From the NCBI RefSeq assembly GCF_007754155.1, contig NZ_CP037423.1, positions 8,676,938 through 8,740,937 of the forward strand: a stretch of DNA of 64,000 nucleotides, read 5' to 3'. Under the pieces are notes generated by a model, which worked only from the letters and a program-made list of their open reading frames with translations, ran no database searches and had not been told where the DNA came from. This stretch comes from Stieleria neptunia. Lineage in GTDB: Bacteria; Planctomycetota; Planctomycetia; Pirellulales; Pirellulaceae. Shown piece after piece: positions 40,801 through 49,214 of the stretch. How positions within the stretch are numbered: the stretch's first letter is position 1; the number at the start of each line of letters is the position of its first letter. Both the position numbers and the translations under genes were made by a program.

Positions 40801-42529
40801 GCAACTCGCAGATGCCATCGCCGAGCTCCCAAGTCGACGTCCCCTCGATCGTCAACGTCAACACACCCGACACCAGTTCGGGGCGCAGCGTTCCGCCGGC
40901 CGGATTGGCGGTCGACGGATCGATGACTCCGGCGACGTTGCCGGGCAGATCGACATCAATCAGCGATTGCCCGTCTTCACGACGCAAGACTTGATACGGT
41001 GCCTCGATCGAGTTGACTCGAATGGCCGTGACGGTCCCCAGCGGAGCACGCAGACGCAGACGGTTGCGTTGGCGGGGGAACTGGAGCGTCATCCGGTGAA
41101 TCCACGAAACGCCCGACAAGTCCACCTCGTACTGTTTGGATTCTCGGCGGATGAACAACGGTTGGTTCGTGTCGTCGAGAGACCGTCGCCGGGCAAAGAT
41201 CTCCAGCCGATTCAGCCCCCCGGCTTCCAACACATACCAACGGATGTCGCCGGTACGGGTCTGGACATCCGCGTCCGGAGGCGGGCCGGGGCGTTCGACC
41301 AGCACACCCTGGCTGGATTCCAAGACGATGTCGCTGGGCGTTGAAATGACCAATCGCGTCTGTGCGGTCCGCGGCAAGCGCAATTCAAAGCGTTTCGCCG
41401 CGCCCAACGATTGACTCCGCAACGTCCACCCGAATCGTATTTCAGATTGAGTCCAACCGTCGGATAGGAGGTCCGCCGACGAGCGGCTGTCCGCTGCCCC
41501 CGCGGCCCCGTCTGCCTCTCGCTCTGGCTCCCGAATCTCTGGCTGCTGAGATGCGGCGGGATCGTCGGCGACGACCGACTTGGGGATCACCGCAATCAAT
41601 TCGCCCGCCGCATCAATTTCTAACCGCGGCACATTCACCGTCGACGCCGACAGCGGCGATCGCAGCCCGCCGGCGGAGTCCGTGATCGCCAAATTGACCT
41701 GTCCCAGCGTCCGCCGAATGATCGGGCGACGCTTGTGCTCGAGCACCAACTTGCTGCCCTCGCTGATGAACAGATCTTCGTCCAGCCGAATGTCATAAAA
41801 CCCGCTGACCAAGCGGGCCTGATCCGAATCCGCGAATCGCTCGGCCCCGGTGCCGATGGCGTCACGCAGTTCATTGATCGAGACCGCGCGAAAATCGGAC
41901 GGCACCAAATCGACGATCTGCGAAAGGAACACTCCGATCGGGCGCAGCGGCCGACCGTCACGGTCGCGAAGCGGCAGCGGTAACGTCAAGCGGTCGCGCG
42001 ATGCCGCTGCAACATCCTCGTGACCCCCATCGGTCCACTCAGAGCCAGAATCCTCCTCCTCCTTCCCTCCCGTCTCCTTCTCCCCCGTCTCCTTCTCCCC
42101 CGTCTCCTTCCCTCCCGTCTCCTTCCCTCCCGTCTCCTTCCCTCCCGTCTCCTTCTCCCCTATCTCCTTGTCTCCCGTCTCCTTGTCTCCCGTCTCCTTG
42201 TCTCCCGTCTCCTTGTCTCCCGTCTCCTTGTCTCCCGTCTCCTTGTCTCCCGCCTCCTTCTCTCCCGTCTCCTTCTCTCCCGTCTCCTTCTCTCCCGCCT
42301 CCTTCTCTCCCACCACCGCGGGCGGTGGTGTCTCGCCGGGTTCTTGTTGACCGAACCCGGTCCCGGGCCACAGCATCAGACAACCGATCACGACCGGCAC
42401 GCACATCAACCCGGATCGGATGTCGAAGAAACGACCGGCAGCGCCGCGGCGAAGCTTCGACGTGCCCGACGATGACGCCCCGGCGTGCCCGGTCTGGCAC
42501 GCCTTGTTGTCGCTCACCGGGCGGTTCAT
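34856..42529 (-). CDS. Giant membrane-anchored envelope protein (2557 aa), unknown function
   Basis: Residues ~40-62 form a signal/anchor (MCVPVVIGCLMLWPGTGFGQ), followed by ~17 five-residue repeats (GEKET/GDKET/GGKET, residues ~73-158). A long beta-rich region runs to ~1150. Serine/glutamate-glycine repeats (GESGES) lie at ~1143-1160, two or three TM helices at ~1165-1245, and a second signal-like segment LMLAIGTLAAAPGVATAQ at ~1293-1311. A further ~1170-residue beta-rich region ends in two or three TM helices at ~2480-2545. I recognise no domain. The internal signal-like segment and a second half of ~1240 residues suggest a fusion of two ancestral proteins. Its ATG overlaps the upstream stop (ATGA). 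Confidence 0.82.
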   Translation of the reverse strand: MNRPVSDNKACQTGHAGASSSGTSKLRRGAAGRFFDIRSGLMCVPVVIGCLMLWPGTGFGQQEPGETPPPAVVGEKEAGEKETGEKETGEKEAGDKETGDKETGDKETGDKETGDKETGDKEIGEKETGGKETGGKETGGKETGEKETGEKETGGKEEEDSGSEWTDGGHEDVAAASRDRLTLPLPLRDRDGRPLRPIGVFLSQIVDLVPSDFRAVSINELRDAIGTGAERFADSDQARLVSGFYDIRLDEDLFISEGSKLVLEHKRRPIIRRTLGQVNLAITDSAGGLRSPLSASTVNVPRLEIDAAGELIAVIPKSVVADDPAASQQPEIREPEREADGAAGAADSRSSADLLSDGWTQSEIRFGWTLRSQSLGAAKRFELRLPRTAQTRLVISTPSDIVLESSQGVLVERPGPPPDADVQTRTGDIRWYVLEAGGLNRLEIFARRRSLDDTNQPLFIRRESKQYEVDLSGVSWIHRMTLQFPRQRNRLRLRAPLGTVTAIRVNSIEAPYQVLRREDGQSLIDVDLPGNVAGVIDPSTANPAGGTLRPELVSGVLTLTIEGTSTWELGDGICELPSVTPVEPNVLWTEASTQTIVAVMDPLEVAQWDLPPTWRQSIQTPTRAGETLLIADGPPPRNAQSDATWSRLRLIEKEERFIDAIWTRLRVQQTPAPEVRSNSRIRCRLMQNHQSPFRMNVNPDWNVDSVTVVGSGRRITVPVSANQWVLWPTPSESAQATFEIEVIARKNLPRNRNQLAMNSTWIVRPEQHVGSHLISIQPPPLRRWDGNSVMLPGRFESSTLDEESIAFFQPTSETLLIRSPTGEIPAVTLEPVDDSFGVALRHVIETEGNDVAETIVVRAETTQPISELSVLTGNARQEEFDWSLRRTDQSATVSLPSSSVERMPLDPLGTYLITLEGRDLRQYELVGRRYFPVADQLTLSLPSVRRTRGQTAEVTIDASWEVTEIPPGVQLVPGAEPTDSLQPFGDQPQHLRYEPLLRPEIQLRRARRDAAATLIWDQRFDVVANSRNEDLFHLVADVSTRKPIRVSFDDELEIVSVSRNNTGYVPDRVGVGEIWINPQKQSDQISVLMRRRHSSSGWFRRCPIPRVEVEGNVIRNQASYQAGAGTLLVHRVSASHLLDWYAGESGESGESGESGESGESAEGAEGAELILVSRDAAIGLGWLTATVLFCLGWSIARWFPMGVHTLFVLVVTAISGSIIWWPAQQAIVGWVAVPLAAAALLQVVMTDRRQRDAKKTNGTDGALRSDDTRSQRSARDRSADFSVSATRSILMLAIGTLAAAPGVATAQDSSGEEPRREIDSSGDGETRRNDPIELLVPIGADYAPAGDKVYMSRADYESIRSVVDPDRPVDAQFQSAEYRVVLTPPRDAAGSITAEVQADYQIQLVRESTRVRLPVRADSLRRIEWVGDGETQIIRFTVDERGMVTATIPSSRQSLLRLTYLPSVLMLGGDSENVAGRGDGLDRPLPVDRDSGDSLGGPDPFSDTADGDVLQGMATTVIRLAIPAIHSATLIVEAPREIQVDSLGEPLGRSLFRPELGRYEADLGPIRELSIRCRPVKRPGQPAAQTLSRAYRISAGIESTIVECEINPEESLREGDTVQLTILGGPPPSLTSVGWAMAESDVDSPDRPSSVNATLGNGIYRFEKQSSIGTPIRLLWRLPSVLNDPTSTEDSETMPIPEVFASASQRSSPTLFAIESAGSIRVSELAKGSQPVTEDEFLAAWRGYPGKIQRAFVIKEAFPSFVLLQDKYPTPTVKLDHRLHVAETKMELRLKADLVDLRPSLQRLRISIPPRFRLVNCFVNGEAVTSITPLTVKTSTGTRTELAIGDNRINGATKIEVLAESLVPIRGRTSLPRFAISSDGQTHQTYRITRERSLDVTLTQPPNTQPQNTRDRPAENAASDGGPTGTWTPAALTKDDLLAGRIPVVDSRSGSTPSADDQIVVSRRAAGSMFTCDQITRMRYSDGQWFCDTLLELPGGKRPDYVDLTIPTRWSADLDVTDARVWAKRESSDDVVTVIRVAMPDEAVQSTRGDEKVRRVQITGSLKNRDQVRVSVPAVTVLGARLRNHRIAVPGQLTTQAIQWRAQSVRAVKATEGWMDAFKNEVESPERYSFYTPIETNWSIELEPLLQATINPLALCCDARVFLDGDHALVLQRFDVLPETRNEVSVVLPIGATCIGIWSAGREVDLSDVPPDADAGDGSDDATPQHPTKVRVPLAYSRLPQSLEVLVEVPVAERAITHYLSDLVGVPTRDIWVTFYQAPLADQNRQLKLEQQVDFGESSSNDFERQGSMRAVALAGSVVTAIDRSRDMLAERSDEEIKRWLLPWIARYQGIARRSGHVFRMVESSTPTGDSATTDSTTPIAAESAASTGSKPESDPAEASSPVADGSSLHRDAQKRWDAYDRQLLQLAGRFLQSNPELPQTLFAQHRFSDFDVVAIRRLDSIEQGPPLTQTFTQRESLEDLLVNGITLLTFGLAIILMWPFRGRFQGWIQEPAVWLFVIGVLGLFLIPIPVAVTLMIIAVTVPLINRLKSKSTSTGL
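39051..39103 (-). repeat. 9-bp in-frame tandem repeat (GES) in the giant protein gene
   Basis: Five to six copies of a 9-bp unit GATTCGCCC encoding Gly-Glu-Ser on the minus strand. It lies just before the internal TM helices and probably forms a flexible linker of variable length. Confidence 0.85.
42053..42312 (-). repeat. 15-bp in-frame tandem repeat (GxKET) in the giant protein gene
   Basis: About 17 imperfect 15-bp units (CCCGTCTCCTTCTCT-like on the plus strand) encode G-E/D/G-K-E-T/A. Variants cluster in blocks (GEKET, GDKET, GGKET), a sign of stepwise duplication. The segment is strongly charged and probably disordered. Confidence 0.9.
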
Positions 42530-45500
42530 GAAGCCACCTCGTTGGGTGATTTGGAGACGTCCTCCGGCCCGATCGAATGCGTCACGGCGACGCTGCTGGG
42601 CGGACGGTAATCGGGCGGCTGACGACGGCTTTGTGTCGATGCGTCGAGCCGCGCTTCACGCGTGCTGGTCAACACGCGAGAGGGTGTCGGCAAGACCAGG
42701 TTACGAATCGCCAGCATCACGATCACCAACACCAACGATAACATCGAGACTTGTCCCACCAGAATCGCGGCATCGGGAGCCGCGGCCAACAGGCCCGCAA
42801 AACCGACAATCGCGACGACCGACGACAACGGATTGCGTGTCGCGGGGATGTACGTCAACACCGCGGCCACAAACACGATCACGCCGGCAACGATCATCCA
42901 CAGGATGGTGCGGGTGCCGACCAACGCCCGGAACGAGCGGTCATCCATCGACGAAAATAAATAGCGATTGCCGGTCGGCATCGGACTCAGCTCGATCAGA
43001 TCGGACTGCGATGCGGCGATCCGATTGATCAGCGTGGTCTCGGTCATCAGCGGGCTGCGAATCAATCGCCAGCGGTCAAATCCCCACTGCATCTCACGTC
43101 CGACCGAAGGCGTCGTCCAAACCAGATGACAATCCGATGGGACGGTCAGCTGCCAAAACAGCTGCCCGGCCCCGGGACCGACATGCGCCAGGGGGACGAT
43201 CGTTTGAAACAGACCGCCGCTGGTTCGGTCGACCCATAAACGAACATCGATCAGGTGCTTCTGCCTGTCGGAGGGGACACGCACGACCAATCGTTCGCCC
43301 ACCATTTTGAAGGCCGCGCGTTCACCGTCGAGCGTGACGTAGGGCTCGGTTTGATCGGGATACCGAAGCTCCAACGCGAATTCACCGGTCCCTTCCAGAC
43401 TGGCGATCAATTGATCGTGCTGCGAGATCTCGCTGATCACCGTCCGCACCACAATTTTGCCCGTCAGCAGTTCGCTGTCGGCGGGTGCCCGTGGCGAAAT
43501 CCGCAACGGAACCGTTTTGGTCGGCAGCGTGCGAAAGACCAACTGATCGGTCAGTGATTTCTCGGCGGGCGTGATGTCGTGCGATTCACCTCCCAACAAC
43601 TCCAACTCGACCTTGCCCCGCAACGTGATGTCCTGGACCAGCGGATACGGCAATCCGATTTCGACCAGGGTTTCGGGGGTCTCGGACTGGAAGGTCACCG
43701 TTTCCGAGTGAATGAAGCGGACTTCCATCTTGCCGTCGGCAAGCGCATCGGAAACCAGATCGTATTGCGTCGTCTGCGACAGCAGCGTCGCCTCGTCATG
43801 CTCCGCGTCATCCCGGTTGCTCTCGACCGAGTCCGATGCATCCGTTTTGACCGGTTGCAACTTGGCCGCACGGTCATTCACTTCGACGGACCATTGATTT
43901 TGCGTCGAGTCCGATGCCGCCGCAACATCTTCGCCGGTCGGCCCGTCCGACGACGCCTCCGGCAATCCCGCTCCGGCAATCAATTGGTTCGGTTCCGGGA
44001 TCGCGATCCGCAGCCGTCCTTCCAAGTCGACGGGCGTTTCGATCAACCACGTGACGGTCGTCACCAATTGATCGCCGATCAATTTGACGTTGGCTTTGTT
44101 TTCCAGACTGATGCGGGGCGGACGCACGACCATTTCCCCGACGATGCGGGCGGCCGATTCGGGAGGCATCACGGCGAACACTCGGATCGCGTCGGCATCC
44201 CGCGGATCGTCCGCCGAGGCGCGCTCCCCGTTGCCGCCCCGTTCCAACCCGCTGCCGGTCGCCGAATCCGCCGTTCGCTCCAGATTGACCGAGCGTTCCA
44301 GGTCAACGACGAACGAACGCCGCCCCTTCCCCGAGAGCCGCACGATGGCTTCTTGAATCGTGATCGGATCGCGACGGTCCCCCGAACCGACGATCCGCGG
44401 CACCGGCAATTCGATGCGCTGATCCGCCTGCGCCGTCGACGCCTCCTGGATCGGACGCCGCGCCTTGATCATCACCGGGATGCTCTCCTCCATCCCCGTG
44501 TAACTGACTTCGATTTCGATCAAGTCATCCGATTCGTACCAGGGAAGCGGAGCTCCGGTGCGAGCATTTTCAATGCGAGGCGCCTGCCAATCCGCCAAAT
44601 CGACGCTCAACAGTTGAGAACGATTGCCGTTTCCGACGGAACGAATTTCCATCGCCAGATTCGCATAGTTGTCTTGCAACTCGATGTCACACTCGCTGGA
44701 AACCCGGAACTCGCGTTTGGTCGCGTCCAACCAGATCGGCAACGTGAAGGCACCACGGATGAATTGAAAGGAATAACTCCGCTGGTCGACCGCTGCTTCC
44801 TCCTCAACGGCCGACGTCGTGTTTTTGACATACGATCGTTGATGCCACCGCAACCGATAATCCGCGCCCGTGGTGATGTTGATCGTGCCCTGGTTGCGGA
44901 GCGCCTCCTCGACGACGGGCACCTGCAAGGGCAACGGTTTCTTGACCGTCGGCGAATCGCTCGGAAGCTCCAATCGAAACTCCAACACGATGCTCTGCCG
45001 ACGTTCGAACTTGGGAATCGTGACCAGAAACAACTCGTCGTCGGCGGCGTCAGGTTTGGAGAGTTCGACTTGCTGACCGAATTGACCACTGGTGATCAAT
45101 TTCGGTTCGTCTCGCAACGATGCCCCCGGGGGAAGCCGCAGTTTAAAACTGGAAATCGGACCGCGCGAATCACGCACCGTCATCTTCACGTTCTGCAGCA
45201 ACTGGTCCTGCGGAGAATTCCATTGCATCGCAATCCCGCTGGTGGCTTCCAACAGCGGTACCGAAACGGGACGATCCATCGTGCCCCACTGAAGCGTGAA
45301 ACGGCCTCCGCTGCTGATCACTTTGAACTGACTGCGTCCTGTGTTGTCGGTCGACGTTTCAATGACTTCATCGTCTCGATTGGGAATCACGCCGACGACG
45401 TCCCGTGAATCACTGATCAAATTGATTTCCGTCGCAGCGGGTGGCAATCGAAAATCCAAGGCGTGCAGCACATCGGTCTCGACGCGAGCCGACATCTGCA

Positions 45501-46080
45501 TGCGAAATCCGACGACGGTGTCCTGGGCGACCGAGGCGAGCAATTCATAATCCCCGGAATCCTGGTCGACCGACACGGCCAGCTTGTTGCCATTCTCCGC
45601 ACCGGAAAAGAACTCGACCGGCCCCAGCCGATGGAAGTTTTCCATCGCCAAGGGAATTTCGATCGTCTCCTCCCCCGTCGCGTCGACCACCACACGCACC
45701 TCCACCGACAACTCCGCCCGATTGCCATCGACACGCCCGTCAATCTTGACCGTGTCGTAGACGTAGCGGCGGGTCTGGTTCTTGCCGCCCCGCTCCAGCT
45801 CCAGATACCGCTCGTAATTCATCCCCGGGGCGTAGATCGCATTCTCGGAGACATCCAAAAACATCATCCCCTTGATCGGCAGCTTTCCCGACTCGGCCGG
45901 TGTCGCTGAGGGGCGGAGGATTTCCGCAGGCGGATACGTCCCCGGTGGCTGGCCTTGGCTCGGTCCACCGATCACCAGCCACAACAACACTCCGGCGGAC
46001 CCCAACACCGACGCAGCGATCGATCCGGCGGACATCAATGCCGCCGAAAAGATATTCGTTACCGAATCGGTGCGATTCAT
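42526..46080 (-). CDS. Large membrane-anchored envelope protein (1184 aa), unknown function
   Basis: Start at MNRTDSVTNIFSAALMS. A signal/anchor occupies ~8-36, a proline/serine linker follows, and then the block VSENAIYAPGMNYERYLELERGGKNQTRRYVYD (~75-110). The rest to ~1040 is beta-rich and acidic/polar without recognised motifs. Three TM segments (~1053-1130) precede a short cytoplasmic-like tail. Overall length and plan (signal, NYERYLELERGG-like block, beta-rich body, C-terminal TM cluster) resemble the second half of the following giant protein, where ADYESIRSVVD takes the corresponding place. Paralogy is an inference from layout, not from an alignment. It is the first gene of the pair, and its stop overlaps the next start by ATGA. 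Confidence 0.82.
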   Translation of the reverse strand: MNRTDSVTNIFSAALMSAGSIAASVLGSAGVLLWLVIGGPSQGQPPGTYPPAEILRPSATPAESGKLPIKGMMFLDVSENAIYAPGMNYERYLELERGGKNQTRRYVYDTVKIDGRVDGNRAELSVEVRVVVDATGEETIEIPLAMENFHRLGPVEFFSGAENGNKLAVSVDQDSGDYELLASVAQDTVVGFRMQMSARVETDVLHALDFRLPPAATEINLISDSRDVVGVIPNRDDEVIETSTDNTGRSQFKVISSGGRFTLQWGTMDRPVSVPLLEATSGIAMQWNSPQDQLLQNVKMTVRDSRGPISSFKLRLPPGASLRDEPKLITSGQFGQQVELSKPDAADDELFLVTIPKFERRQSIVLEFRLELPSDSPTVKKPLPLQVPVVEEALRNQGTINITTGADYRLRWHQRSYVKNTTSAVEEEAAVDQRSYSFQFIRGAFTLPIWLDATKREFRVSSECDIELQDNYANLAMEIRSVGNGNRSQLLSVDLADWQAPRIENARTGAPLPWYESDDLIEIEVSYTGMEESIPVMIKARRPIQEASTAQADQRIELPVPRIVGSGDRRDPITIQEAIVRLSGKGRRSFVVDLERSVNLERTADSATGSGLERGGNGERASADDPRDADAIRVFAVMPPESAARIVGEMVVRPPRISLENKANVKLIGDQLVTTVTWLIETPVDLEGRLRIAIPEPNQLIAGAGLPEASSDGPTGEDVAAASDSTQNQWSVEVNDRAAKLQPVKTDASDSVESNRDDAEHDEATLLSQTTQYDLVSDALADGKMEVRFIHSETVTFQSETPETLVEIGLPYPLVQDITLRGKVELELLGGESHDITPAEKSLTDQLVFRTLPTKTVPLRISPRAPADSELLTGKIVVRTVISEISQHDQLIASLEGTGEFALELRYPDQTEPYVTLDGERAAFKMVGERLVVRVPSDRQKHLIDVRLWVDRTSGGLFQTIVPLAHVGPGAGQLFWQLTVPSDCHLVWTTPSVGREMQWGFDRWRLIRSPLMTETTLINRIAASQSDLIELSPMPTGNRYLFSSMDDRSFRALVGTRTILWMIVAGVIVFVAAVLTYIPATRNPLSSVVAIVGFAGLLAAAPDAAILVGQVSMLSLVLVIVMLAIRNLVLPTPSRVLTSTREARLDASTQSRRQPPDYRPPSSVAVTHSIGPEDVSKSPNEVAS

Positions 46081-46530
46081 AAACCAGGTGGACTCGATAC
46101 GGTCTGCGGCAACGCGGCGAGCCGACCGGGACTCGCGCGCAAGCAGCACGTGGCGGATTGAGAAAGGAGAAGGAAGCGGACCATGCTTCCGTCAATGGCG
46201 GACCATCCGTTCAGGAAACAGCCCCTTTAGTTTACGCAAACCACGCAACCGGAAACAGCAAAAGCGCGCCCTTCCGGCCCGGATTTCGTCGGTCTGCCCT
46301 CGGCCCGGGACTTCAAGTCGTCTAACCAGCCAATTCTGCAACATCGTCACATCCGTCCCTGATCCCCCACCATTGGACGGACACGTCAGAAAGTGCGAGC
46401 CGCCCCGCCGCGTCGCGGGAAAAACGCATCTCGGGAAAAACGCGTCGCGGTTCGCGACGGGACTCGTCAAGGCTTTCGCGGAGGCTTCAGCCCGAAAGAG
46501 GAATCTGGATGAGAGAACGCCGACAAAGCA
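46081..46530. other. Intergenic region upstream of the giant-protein operon
   Basis: 450 bp that should contain the operon promoter. ORFs here are not credible. The only structure noted is a short duplicated GGGAAAAACGC motif near 46420-46444. Confidence 0.5.
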
Positions 46531-47226
46531 CTAACTCAGCGGCAACGGGCTACCCGTTAACGCGTCGATCGCCGCGCCGATCCACTTCGCCTCGATCACC
46601 CGGCCGGAACGATTGACGATCAGCCACGGTCGGGCCCGCCGGATCACGCCCTTTTCCAGAAAGTCGCCGAACAATGTCACACGCTGCGCCCGGTCGGGGT
46701 CGATCGGTCCCGACCCTCCCACATCCTGGGGACCGAGAAGGACCGCCGCGGCGGAATCGCCATCGTCCGCGTGATGCACGCGGCATCCCGAGGCGGCAAC
46801 GCGCTCGACGCGGGCCCCCTCTCGCGCGGGCAAAACCAGATCGAGTGAGGGGTGGGCATCCAACAGCGTCGTCTGGATCGAAACCAGCAATTCAAAGCAA
46901 GCGTGGTTCCGGTCAACGGCAAACCCATCCCACTCAACCGGCCGGACGACCAACCGAAACCCGAACTGACGGTCGTCGGATTGGGGAAAGGACAGATGCA
47001 ACTCGTCGCCACGGACGAATTGTTCGTCCAAACGCGGCAACGTTTGATTCCCCGGCTGATCGCTCGCCTGATCGCTCGCCTGATCACGCTGGGCAACCAG
47101 GCGGATGGCCTGGTCCCCGACGTGCAGCGCGACTCCATCGCGGCCTCCACGGGCTTCGATTCGCCAAACCGAATCTTCGACCTGCCAGGCCGCGATGCCG
47201 ATTCGATTGGGGGCCGTCAACCACAT
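46531..47226 (-). CDS. Hypothetical protein in operon with peroxiredoxin
   Basis: 231 residues from MWLTAPNRIGIAAWQVEDSVWRIEARG. No signal peptide or TM helix. It is rich in short beta-like segments and has a DQASDQASDQ duplication (12-bp repeat near 47058-47085). The C-terminal half includes DLVLPAREGARVERV and RPWLIVNRSGRVIEAKWIGAAIDAL. No family recognised. It starts 5 bp after the peroxiredoxin stop on the same strand, so it is probably co-expressed and may be linked to redox defence. Confidence 0.7.
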   Translation of the reverse strand: MWLTAPNRIGIAAWQVEDSVWRIEARGGRDGVALHVGDQAIRLVAQRDQASDQASDQPGNQTLPRLDEQFVRGDELHLSFPQSDDRQFGFRLVVRPVEWDGFAVDRNHACFELLVSIQTTLLDAHPSLDLVLPAREGARVERVAASGCRVHHADDGDSAAAVLLGPQDVGGSGPIDPDRAQRVTLFGDFLEKGVIRRARPWLIVNRSGRVIEAKWIGAAIDALTGSPLPLS

Positions 47227-47231
47227 TCCGT

Positions 47232-47825
47232 TCAGCTCGCGTATTCGGCGCCGAAGAATTCTTTGCTGTCGTCGACGTTCGGCTTGATCGTGCGGGCACC
47301 TTCTTGCCAGTTGGCCGGGCACACTTCGCCATTTTCTTCAAAGAATTGAAGTGCCTTGACCATTCGCAGGGCTTCGTCGACGCTTCGGCCCAACGGCAGG
47401 TCATTGACCACTTGATGGCGCACGACGCCTTCCTTGTCGATCAGGAACAAACCGCGCAAGGCGACGCCGCCGTCGAGCAAGACGTCGTAGTCACGCGAAA
47501 TTTGTTTGTTCATGTCCGCCACCAAGGGATAGGCGGTCTTGCCGATGCCGCCGGCGTTGCGCGGCGTGTTGGTCCAGGCCAAGTGGCTGAAGTGGCTGTC
47601 GACCGAAACACCCAGAATCTGCACGCCCAGCTCGGCGAATTCCGACTCACGATCGGAAAACGCGATGATCTCGGTCGGGCAGACGAAGGTGAAATCCAGC
47701 GGCCAGAAGAACAGCAGGACGTACTTGCCCTTGTAATCGCTCAAGGAAATTTCTTTGAACTGGCCGTCGGGCAGAACGGCTTGTGCTTTGAAGTCAGGGG
47801 CCTGTTGGGTAACCAATACGCTCAT
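47232..47825 (-). CDS. 2-Cys peroxiredoxin, AhpC/Prx1 family
   Basis: 197 residues. [11 protein letters not shown] gives the peroxidatic Cys49 (P-x-x-x-T-x-x-C), and GEVCPANW gives the resolving Cys169 of a typical 2-Cys enzyme. [14 protein letters not shown] and [22 protein letters not shown] are conserved as in AhpC. It reduces hydrogen and alkyl peroxides using a thioredoxin- or AhpF-like donor; no ahpF is adjacent. The ORF is open upstream to 47990 but the family N-terminus [12 protein letters not shown] fixes the start. Confidence 0.95.
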   Translation of the reverse strand: MSVLVTQQAPDFKAQAVLPDGQFKEISLSDYKGKYVLLFFWPLDFTFVCPTEIIAFSDRESEFAELGVQILGVSVDSHFSHLAWTNTPRNAGGIGKTAYPLVADMNKQISRDYDVLLDGGVALRGLFLIDKEGVVRHQVVNDLPLGRSVDEALRMVKALQFFEENGEVCPANWQEGARTIKPNVDDSKEFFGAEYAS

Positions 47826-47999
47826 GGGACCGGTCAAAACTCGCAGTCGAGGAAGGTTCGAGGTGAACGGCGACTCCAGACGAATCGCCCTAGCCGGGCG
47901 GAACGTCGCCGCTCCGCCGTTACCCCACACTATCCAGCAGGTGCAAGTTTCGGACAAGCGGGCGTAGAAAAAACGCCCACCGGCATCCATCCATCCGCA

Positions 48000-48815
48000 T
48001 CACTCTGCCGGCGGACGCCGCGGCCGTTCTCCGCCAGGCGCGTCGCCACCGCGATCCCCGCCGGGTCGCCCACCGCCGCCGCGACGCATGTTGCCCATCC
48101 GCGCCTGCATCGCCTTTTCGATCTCCTCACGCGACAGTTTGCCGTCTTCGTTGGTGTCCGCGCGGTCCAGCATCGCGGCCATCCGTTCGGGCAATTCGTC
48201 GGCAGCCAGCAAGCCGTCGCCGTCCTTGTCCTGGGTCATCAACCGATCCAGCATGGCTTTGGGATCGCCGAACCCGGCTCCGCGACCACCGGGACCTCCC
48301 GCCCCATCGCCGGGGCCGGGACCACGTCCGGCGTCACCCTCACGGGGCCCGCGCCCGCCGGGACCGTCCGGTCCGCGGTCACCAAAGCCACGTCCGCCCG
48401 GTCCGCCGCGCGAGGGCGCCATTTCTGCCGAATCCAGCTTGCCGTCGTTGTTTTTGTCCAGCGTTTTCAGCGCCACACTGGCGTTGGCAATCTCAGTTGC
48501 GGAAAGGACGCCGTCTTTGTCGGCATCCAATGCGGCCATCACCGGCAGCCGCATCAGCATCTGCGCTCCAGAGCCGCCCGGTCCTCCGGGGCCACCGAAT
48601 CCGCCACGTGGGCCAGTCTGGTCGCCCTGTCCACCGCGTCGGCCGCGGGGACCCCCTCGCTCGCCGGGCTGTCCCCCCTCGCGAGCCTCGGGACGGCCGC
48701 GTCGCCGGCCCTCCTCGGACTCCTGTGCCATGGAATGGGAAGCGGAAATCGCGACGGCGAGCCCCGCGACACCACAAAGGGTCAGCCGCAAGGCGGTCTT
48801 GGTTCGAATCTTCAT
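48000..48815 (-). CDS. Secreted EF-hand calcium-binding protein
   Basis: 271 residues from MKIRTKTALRLTLCGVAGLAVAIS, with a signal peptide cleaved near SMAQ (~30). Gly/Arg/Pro-rich low-complexity stretches alternate with four EF-hand loops: DADKDGVLSATE, DKNNDGKLDSAE, DKDGDGLLAADE and DTNEDGKLSREE. Each has the D-x-D/N-x-D-G pattern for Ca2+. This arrangement is common in planctomycete periplasmic or secreted proteins. Function is unknown, possibly a calcium-dependent surface protein. It stands alone. Confidence 0.88.
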   Translation of the reverse strand: MKIRTKTALRLTLCGVAGLAVAISASHSMAQESEEGRRRGRPEAREGGQPGERGGPRGRRGGQGDQTGPRGGFGGPGGPGGSGAQMLMRLPVMAALDADKDGVLSATEIANASVALKTLDKNNDGKLDSAEMAPSRGGPGGRGFGDRGPDGPGGRGPREGDAGRGPGPGDGAGGPGGRGAGFGDPKAMLDRLMTQDKDGDGLLAADELPERMAAMLDRADTNEDGKLSREEIEKAMQARMGNMRRGGGGRPGGDRGGDAPGGERPRRPPAE

Positions 48816-49020
48816 TGGATGGTTTCCCGGCGTGATGAGCAAACGTTTAGCGGCCAACAACCTCGATTGCCGCCTGTTTCGCAGGACTCGAAAGATACTT
48901 CCCCCACACACCCATCAAAGCGACGAAGTTGGCGGTAGAATCGAGACTGCGAAGGCCGACAAGTGTTTGTCGGCCCAGTGATTGAACGCCGTGCGATCGC
49001 CAGGGTTTCGCCGGCTCAGC

Positions 49021-49172
49021 CGAATTAAGCAGGGCCAGCCGAATTAAGCAGGGCCAGCCGAATTAAGCAGGGCCAGCCGAATTAAGCAGGGCCAGCCGAA
49101 TTAAGCAGGGCCAGCCGAATTAAGCAGGGCCAGCCGAATTAAGCAGGGCAAGTCGAATTAAGCAGGGCCAGT
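49021..49172. repeat. 19-bp tandem repeat (VNTR), eight copies
   Basis: Eight uninterrupted copies of GAATTAAGCAGGGCCAGCC (one base offset); the last two carry an A or T change. The array ends 42 bp before the CPXCG start codon, so it occupies the promoter/leader of that gene, and it fills most of the 399-bp gap after the EF-hand gene (48816-49214), which has no other gene. No spacers, so not a CRISPR. Confidence 0.93.
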
Positions 49173-49214
49173 CGATTTCATTCGCCGAACCACTCAACAC
49201 TTCCGGGCAAACCG

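Noticed and set aside
45872-46534. 220-codon plus-strand ORF antisense to the start of the 1184-aa gene
   Set aside because: Mostly antisense to a coding region with a good signal peptide, and the rest has no motifs.
49021-49172. CRISPR array
   Set aside because: Units are 19 bp and directly adjacent with no spacers, and no cas genes are nearby.
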